From NCBI GenBank assembly GCA_035495815.1, contig DATJFH010000247.1:1-6275 (forward strand): 6,275 nucleotides of DNA. The letters are read 5' to 3'. The DNA is from DATJFH01 sp035495815. Its GTDB lineage: Bacteria > Acidobacteriota > Terriglobia > Bryobacterales > Bryobacteraceae. A program made the translations under genes and the position numbers. This document shows, piece after piece, positions 1 through 3,995 of the stretch. The notes under the pieces are model-generated. The model searched no databases. It saw only the letters and a list, made by a program, of their open reading frames with translations, and was not told the origin of the DNA. Position 1 is the stretch's first letter. Every line of letters starts with the position of its first letter.

Positions 1-224
1 CGCATAGGCCGCAGGAAAACAGCCCAGCGCAACGCCCGCCCGAAATAGGTGGCATAGGCTAGAACGGAGGCTAGCGCCAGCCAGGACCAGTCGAGCCCGG
101 AGAAAGTCGCGGCGAAGACGGCCCAATCAAAAATCGGGCCCCGATCGCGAAATCGAAAGACAATGAGGACGGCAACCGCGGCGATTCCGGCCAGCGCGGC
201 CAGGCGCCACTGTTTTCTGGTGAT
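1..224 (-). CDS. Flippase-like membrane protein (lysylphosphatidylglycerol synthase TM region/YbhN type), N-terminal fragment
   Basis: The gene reads leftward and is cut by the window edge, leaving about 74 N-terminal residues. Translation gives a basic start (TRKQWR), a first hydrophobic helix at about residues 7-23 (LAALAGIAAVAVLIVF), a short polar stretch, and a second hydrophobic segment at about 46-62. That segment runs into GRALRWAVFLRP. The 'aLRW..lLrP' motif after the second helix is what I recognise from the LPG-synthase TM region/YbhN family: multipass inner-membrane proteins, some of which move or modify lipids. No ATG, GTG or TTG is available in this frame before about residue 65. 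The codon aligned with the expected start is ATC (224-222), with a Shine-Dalgarno-like AAGGGAG on the minus strand (236-230) five bases upstream; ATT at 227-225 is the alternative. Family assignment is from a short fragment and is moderate; the substrate cannot be inferred. Confidence 0.6.
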   Translation of the reverse strand, partial: MTRKQWRLAALAGIAAVAVLIVFRFRDRGPIFDWAVFAATFSGLDWSWLALASVLAYATYFGRALRWAVFLRPM

Positions 225-229
225 AATGT

Positions 230-236
230 CTCCCTT
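230..236 (-). promoter_or_regulatory. Ribosome binding site of the flippase-like gene
   Basis: The minus strand reads AAGGGAG here, five bases before the ATC codon at 224-222. It is the main evidence that translation starts at ATC (or at the adjacent ATT) despite the lack of a conventional start codon. Confidence 0.5.
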
Positions 237-268
237 AAGCGGTAGAATGTTTCCGCACGCTGCGAAAG

Positions 269-296
269 TGAACTTCTCATGATAAATCCTCGTAAT
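269..296 (+). promoter_or_regulatory. Candidate ECF-type promoter upstream of the sigma factor
   Basis: TGAACTT at 269-275 differs by one base from the RpoE-type -35 element GGAACTT. After a gap of about 15 bases there is CGTAAT at 291-296, which could act as a -10 element. The pair lies about 30 bases before the start codon at 326. ECF sigma factors commonly activate their own operon, so this is a sensible location, but the match is imperfect and rests on eye inspection of one site. Confidence 0.27.
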
Positions 297-325
297 TCAT
301 ACTGGAAGGGGCAACGAGGCAGCGC

Positions 326-1003
326 ATGGCGGCAATCGCACATCAATTGGGGGCGCCACTGGCCAACAACCCGCACTGGAACGACGTGGGGGAGCAGGGT
401 CAGGGTCAACCGGCGCCACCGCTGACAAGAAATCGCTTGGATCCCGATTTCAACCTCGTCGAACGATGCCTCAGCGGGGACGAGGCCGCCTGGGAGGCTC
501 TGGTCCGTACGCACACCCGCCGGGTGTACGGCTTTTGCTATCGTTTTACGGGTAAGGATTCCGAAGCCCAGGATTTGACCCAAGAGGTTTTTCTGAGAGT
601 GTTCCGATCGCTTAAGAGCTACCGCTCGAATGAAGGCGCGTTCGCCACCTGGCTCGCGCGATTGAGCCGGAACCTGCTGATCGACCACTACCGGCGCACC
701 CGCCAGGATCGTGCCACCGATTCGATCGAGGAGCAGCTTCCGATGATCGAAGAACGGGCCGCCACCTCGGCGCGCCCGGAGGGATTGCTCGCCGGAAGGG
801 AAGCGAGCGAAATGCTGCAGGCCGCGCTGCAACGGCTGTCGCCGGATTTGCGCGAGGCCGTGATCCTGCGCGACCTGCAAGAGATGGAATATCGGGAGAT
901 CGCCGACGTATTAAAGGTTCCGGAAGGCACGGTGAAAAGCCGGCTGAACCGGGGCCGGGCCGAGCTGGCTCGGGTACTGCGGCAGCAGAGGGTAGTCTTA
1001 TGA
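326..1003 (+). CDS. ECF-type RNA polymerase sigma factor (sigma-70 family)
   Basis: A 225-residue sigma factor with only regions 2 and 4, as in ECF (group 4) sigma factors that direct RNA polymerase to stress or envelope promoters. Region 2 spans about residues 57-127: RVYGFCYRFTG, then the DLTQEVFLRVFRSL core-binding helix, then TWLARLSRNLLIDHYRR, the usual -10 recognition segment. A polar linker follows (about 128-157). Region 4 spans about 163-217, with LSPDLREAVILRDLQ and the helix-turn-helix EIADVLKVPEGTVKSRLNRG that reads the -35 element. The ATG at 326 has GAGG at 316-319 with a six-base gap, so I kept it. It leaves about 40 residues before the family-like start of region 2; GTG at 386 or TTG at 437 are possible alternatives. 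The stop overlaps the next start (ATGA), the usual arrangement for a sigma factor and its anti-sigma partner. Confidence 0.95.
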   Translation: MAAIAHQLGAPLANNPHWNDVGEQGQGQPAPPLTRNRLDPDFNLVERCLSGDEAAWEALVRTHTRRVYGFCYRFTGKDSEAQDLTQEVFLRVFRSLKSYRSNEGAFATWLARLSRNLLIDHYRRTRQDRATDSIEEQLPMIEERAATSARPEGLLAGREASEMLQAALQRLSPDLREAVILRDLQEMEYREIADVLKVPEGTVKSRLNRGRAELARVLRQQRVVL

Positions 1004-1635
1004 CCTGCGGCGATCTGGAAATCCTGCTCTCCGATTACATGGAGGGCACGCTCGGCAGCGAGCAAGCCGGGGCCCTGGAGGCTCATCTGGCGGACTGCCC
1101 GGGCTGCACGGAGCTGGCCAGGGACGCCAGGCTGGCGATAAGTTTCATCGAGCGCACCGCCGACGTGGAGCCGCCGCCGGAACTGCTGACCCGGATTCTC
1201 AACGAGACCGGGTCCGGCCGGCATGGCACGCTCGGACGAGACCGCGGGTTTCGCTCCTGGTTAGGCAGAGTGCTCGCGCCAGTGCTGCAGCCCCGCCTGG
1301 TGATGGGGATGGCGCTCACGATCCTGTCGTTTTCCATGATGGCCCGCTGGGCGGGGATCTCGCCACGGCAGTTGCGGCCGGGCGACATGGATCCGAAAAA
1401 GATCTGGGCTTCGCTCGACGACCGCGCCATCCGCGCCTGGGCGCGCTCGGTGAAGTTCTACGAGGACATCAAGTTCGTTTACGAGATTCAATCGCGTCTG
1501 CGGGACTGGACCGAGCAGCAGGAAGAAGAGGACCGGAATGCGGCAGCGCGCCGGCCTGTGGAGGATCGGCGTGTGCCGGTTTCTACACCTCCGCCTGCGG
1601 CGTCGCAATCGCCCGGCAAGGCGCAGGGAAGGTAA
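1000..1635 (+). CDS. Membrane anti-sigma factor with N-terminal zinc finger (zf-HC2/ZAS type)
   Basis: This 211-residue protein probably binds and silences the upstream ECF sigma factor until an envelope signal arrives. Residues 1-40 form an anti-sigma zinc finger: Cys3, then HLADCPGC with His29, Cys33 and Cys36 (HxxxCxxC), the classic zinc ligands. A helical segment follows (about 41-72). One membrane helix lies at about 100-117 (LVMGMALTILSFSMMARW), giving a cytoplasmic N-terminus and an extracytoplasmic C-terminus. The outer part has a charged, probably helical stretch (about 132-180, including KFVYEIQSRLRDWTEQQ) and a proline-rich tail. It has no recognisable sensor domain. The start overlaps the sigma stop by four bases (ATGA), with AGAGGG at 987-992 as ribosome binding site. 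Translational coupling would keep the sigma:anti-sigma ratio fixed. The partner is inferred from adjacency. Confidence 0.9.
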   Translation: MTCGDLEILLSDYMEGTLGSEQAGALEAHLADCPGCTELARDARLAISFIERTADVEPPPELLTRILNETGSGRHGTLGRDRGFRSWLGRVLAPVLQPRLVMGMALTILSFSMMARWAGISPRQLRPGDMDPKKIWASLDDRAIRAWARSVKFYEDIKFVYEIQSRLRDWTEQQEEEDRNAAARRPVEDRRVPVSTPPPAASQSPGKAQGR

Positions 1636-1640
1636 TTACC

Positions 1641-2336
1641 ATGAATTGTTCCATACATACCGATGAGCCGGCGGTTGCGTTTTGCCGCACATGCGGCAAA
1701 GCGCTTTGCGCGGAGTGCCGGCGCACGGCGGACGGCACCGTCTATTGCGCCGAACACGCTCCCGGCAGCGCAGCATCTGGCTCGAGCGCGGGCGCCCCGT
1801 ACTATAGCGCGCCATACAATACCGCGGCTTCCCCTCCGGGCCACGCCAATCCAAGCCTCGCCTTCGTCCTGGGCTTCATTCCGGGCGTAGGCGCGATCTA
1901 CAACGGGCAATACGCCAAGGGACTGGTGCATGCCATCATCTTCGGACTGCTGATCAGCATTCTCGATTCGCATTCGGCCCATGGACTGGAAGCGCTGTTC
2001 GGTATCCTCCTCGCCGCCTTTGTTCTCTACATGGCTTTCGAGGCGCACCACACGGCGCGCCGCCGGAACGCCGGTGAGCCGGTGGACGAGTTCTCGAGCC
2101 TGTTTCATTCGCCTCCTGGGCGCTCGAGCGGCAGCGCCGTGACCCTGATCGTTATCGGGGCGGTTTTTCTGTTGAACACTCTCGGCATCGTGGAGCTGCA
2201 CCAGATCCTGCGCTTCTGGCCGGTGTTGCTGATTGGCTTGGGAATCAACATGCTGCACTCCCGGATCTCGGATGCGGGCGGGACCAGCCAGAGAAATCGG
2301 GAACGCGATCGCGAGGTGAACCATGAACGGCAGTAG
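1641..2336 (+). CDS. B-box zinc-finger multipass membrane protein with TM2-like and LiaI/LiaF-like (DUF5668) modules
   Basis: The 231-residue product has three parts. Residues 3-39 hold a complete B-box-type ligand series: Cys3, His6, Cys15, Cys18, Cys23, Cys26, Cys36 and His39. B-boxes are best known from eukaryotic TRIM proteins but also occur as short N-terminal modules in bacterial membrane proteins. A Gly/Ser/Ala/Pro/Tyr-rich linker follows (about 41-70). Next is a hydrophobic region (about 72-135) containing IPGVGAIYNGQYAKGL, similar to the TM2-domain motif, then two helices. Residues 165-206 form a hairpin of two helices with VIGAVFLLNTLGI and FWPVLLIGLGINML, matching the LiaI-LiaF-like transmembrane region. 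The C-terminus is charged. The gene starts five bases after the anti-sigma stop, with AGGGAAGG (1625-1632) upstream. Its position suggests a membrane component of the sigma factor's regulon. The zinc finger should face the cytoplasm; its partner is unknown. Confidence 0.88.
   Translation: MNCSIHTDEPAVAFCRTCGKALCAECRRTADGTVYCAEHAPGSAASGSSAGAPYYSAPYNTAASPPGHANPSLAFVLGFIPGVGAIYNGQYAKGLVHAIIFGLLISILDSHSAHGLEALFGILLAAFVLYMAFEAHHTARRRNAGEPVDEFSSLFHSPPGRSSGSAVTLIVIGAVFLLNTLGIVELHQILRFWPVLLIGLGINMLHSRISDAGGTSQRNRERDREVNHERQ
2313..2319 (+). promoter_or_regulatory. Ribosome binding site inside the preceding gene
   Basis: GAGGTGA lies three bases before the ATG at 2323, while the upstream reading frame is still open until 2336. 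It fixes the start of the 74-residue protein and shows that it is translated as its own product. Confidence 0.65.
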
Positions 2337-2547
2337 CCCCACACTGATGAGAGCCATCCGCGGGCCGATCATGCTGATCACGATCGGCGTCCTGTTTGCG
2401 CTCGACCACATGACCCAGTTCACATTCGGCAGAACCTGGCCGGCGATTCTCATCGTGCTGGGACTCCTGAGCCTGGGCGAGCGGTTCGGCGCGCCCAAGG
2501 CCGCCGAGGTAACCCGCCGCGAGCCTGATTTCGGAGGCCGGGAATGA
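2323..2547 (+). CDS. Small LiaI/LiaF-like (DUF5668) membrane protein
   Basis: A 74-residue protein consisting almost only of two membrane helices. The first (about residues 12-27, GPIMLITIGVLFAL) and the second (about 38-54, RTWPAILIVLGLLSLG) are joined by a short polar turn, and a charged tail follows. This is the LiaI-LiaF-like hairpin that also ends the preceding protein and begins the next one; the WPxxLIxxG signature is kept. It overlaps the previous gene by 14 bases in another frame and ends in an ATGA overlap with the next gene, so the three are probably translated together. By analogy with LiaI it may be a small membrane partner or anchor. No catalytic residues are visible. Confidence 0.85.
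   Translation: MNGSSPTLMRAIRGPIMLITIGVLFALDHMTQFTFGRTWPAILIVLGLLSLGERFGAPKAAEVTRREPDFGGRE
2533..2537 (+). promoter_or_regulatory. Ribosome binding site of the DUF4097-like gene
   Basis: GGAGG sits six bases before the ATG at 2544 and within the coding sequence of the preceding small protein. It supports this start over any downstream alternative. Confidence 0.65.
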
Positions 2548-3890
2548 AGGGACGCTCCGTAGTCGGCCCGCTGATTCTGATCCTGCTTGGGGCCGTTTTT
2601 CTGATCAACAACGTCAGGCCGGACTGGAACCTGTTTACGTTCCTGGCGAATTACTGGCCCTTTCTCTTGATCGGGATGGGTGTGCTGCGTCTGATGGAGG
2701 TTCTGGCGTACGCGGCCGCATCGAAGCCGCTGCCGCAGCAGGGACTGAGCGGCGGCGAAATCTTCCTTGCGATCCTGGTCGTGATCGTCGGAACCGGCAT
2801 CTACGAAGTGAAGCGGCACGTCACCATGCCCTTCCACATCGGACGGCGCACGATCGAGATGTTCGGGGAAGCGTTTGACTATCCGATCTCCCAGCAGAAA
2901 GCGATCGGGGATAAGTCGCGCATCCTGTTCGACAACGTCAGAGGCAATATCCGGGTCACCGGCGGCGACGCGGCGGAGATCAAGATTACCGGCCGCCAGA
3001 CGATTCGCGCCTACAGCAAAGCGGATGCCGACAGGGCCAGCGCGCAAAGCTCACTCCAGGTGGTCACGCAAGGCGACCGGGTGTTCGTGCGGGCTAACCA
3101 GGAAGGCATCCCCGCGGAGCGACAGATGTCGATGGATCTGGAAGTGATGGTCCCGCGTGGCGCGAGTATCGAGGGCCGCGGCCGTTACGGCGATTTCGAC
3201 ATCACCGATATTGCCGGAGGGGTAGTAATCGCGAGCGACAACGCCGGCGTGCGGCTGAAAAAGATCGGCGGCGGCGCGAAAGTGGACGTGAAGAAGAGCG
3301 ACATCGTACGGGCGGTAGATGTGAACGGCATGGTGGAGGTGACGGGCAGGGGAAACGACGTCGAGCTGGAGAATATTCAGGGACCCGTGAGCGTGAACGG
3401 CTCGTTCGGCGGCAATCTCGAATTCAAGAATCTGGCCAAGCCCTTCCATTTCGAATCGCGTAATACCGACCTGCGCGTGGAGCGGCTGCCCGGACGCATC
3501 ACGATGGACCTGTCGGCGCTCTCGGGCGTGAACATGGTGGGGCCGATCACGATCACGACCAAATCGAAGGACGTGAAGCTCGAGGAGTTCACCCAGTCGC
3601 TGAAGGTGGAGTTGGAGCGCGGCGACCTGGAGTTGCGTCCGCACCATGTGCCGCTAGCGAAGATCGATGCGCGCTGCCGGAATGTCGGGAATATCGACCT
3701 GGTGTTGCCGGCCGGAGCGAGCTTCGAGCTGGTCGCCTCGACCGATAAGGGCGAAGTGCGCAACGATTACGGCGCGTCGGTGAAGATGGATACCGACGGT
3801 CGGTCGCAAACGATGCGGAGTTCGGTGAGCGGCGGCCCGTCGATTCAGGCGTCGACCGCGCGGGGGACGATTACTGTGCGCAAGGAGTAG
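2544..3890 (+). CDS. Membrane-anchored DUF4097-type beta-helix protein with N-terminal LiaI/LiaF-like module
   Basis: A 448-residue protein with three N-terminal membrane helices (about 7-22, 38-54 and 71-87). The first two form the LiaI-LiaF-like hairpin (LILLGAVFLINN; YWPFLLIGMGVLRL). The rest, about 125-447, is soluble and shows repeated short strands separated by Gly/Asn/Asp turns (GNIRVTG, GDFDITDIAGGVVIAS, GMVEVTGRGNDVELENIQGP), ending in ASTARGTITV. This is the DUF4097 (putative adhesin-like) pattern, expected to fold as a right-handed beta-helix. With an odd number of helices and basic residues at the N-terminus, the beta-helix should lie outside the membrane. There is no cleavable signal peptide. 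The build recalls LiaF/PspC-like envelope-stress proteins: a membrane module joined to a beta-rich domain. It is the last gene of the operon and begins in an ATGA overlap. A sensor or scaffold role is inferred; no enzyme motif is seen. Confidence 0.88.
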   Translation: MKGRSVVGPLILILLGAVFLINNVRPDWNLFTFLANYWPFLLIGMGVLRLMEVLAYAAASKPLPQQGLSGGEIFLAILVVIVGTGIYEVKRHVTMPFHIGRRTIEMFGEAFDYPISQQKAIGDKSRILFDNVRGNIRVTGGDAAEIKITGRQTIRAYSKADADRASAQSSLQVVTQGDRVFVRANQEGIPAERQMSMDLEVMVPRGASIEGRGRYGDFDITDIAGGVVIASDNAGVRLKKIGGGAKVDVKKSDIVRAVDVNGMVEVTGRGNDVELENIQGPVSVNGSFGGNLEFKNLAKPFHFESRNTDLRVERLPGRITMDLSALSGVNMVGPITITTKSKDVKLEEFTQSLKVELERGDLELRPHHVPLAKIDARCRNVGNIDLVLPAGASFELVASTDKGEVRNDYGASVKMDTDGRSQTMRSSVSGGPSIQASTARGTITVRKE

Positions 3891-3904
3891 GGCAGGGCGA
3901 TACC

Positions 3905-3965
3905 GGAGTGACAGCGCTCGCTCCAGGCAATCGTGGCGCAGGCCTCTGGCCGGCACGTCGGCTTT
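3905..3965 (+). terminator. Weak candidate transcription terminator region between convergent genes
   Basis: Two small inverted repeats follow the operon. GGAGTGA (3905-3911) can pair with TCGCTCC (3918-3924) around a six-base loop, with one G-U pair, but no T-run follows. GCCGG (3949-3953) can pair with TCGGC (3958-3962), including one G-U, followed by TTTC. Neither is a strong intrinsic terminator; either may help end transcription from the left. The rest of the 105-base gap, 3891-3995, shows no gene or other structure. Confidence 0.3.
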
Positions 3966-3995
3966 CAAGCCTTTAACTGGAATCAGGCTCGCCGC

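Noticed and set aside
278..280. ATG on the minus strand upstream of the flippase-like gene as its start codon
   Set aside because: It opens a different frame from the hydrophobic product; using it would require a frameshift, and a better ribosome binding site sits near 230-236.
71..880. A 269-codon minus-strand open frame antisense to the sigma factor
   Set aside because: It is a shadow of the sigma gene, and its left part overlaps the flippase-like gene in the wrong frame; no recognisable domain.
1488..3047. A 519-codon open frame on the minus strand across the anti-sigma to DUF4097-type genes
   Set aside because: It lies antisense to several well-supported genes, its translation is rich in Arg, Gln, Asp and His with no domain pattern, and long antisense open frames are expected at this GC content.
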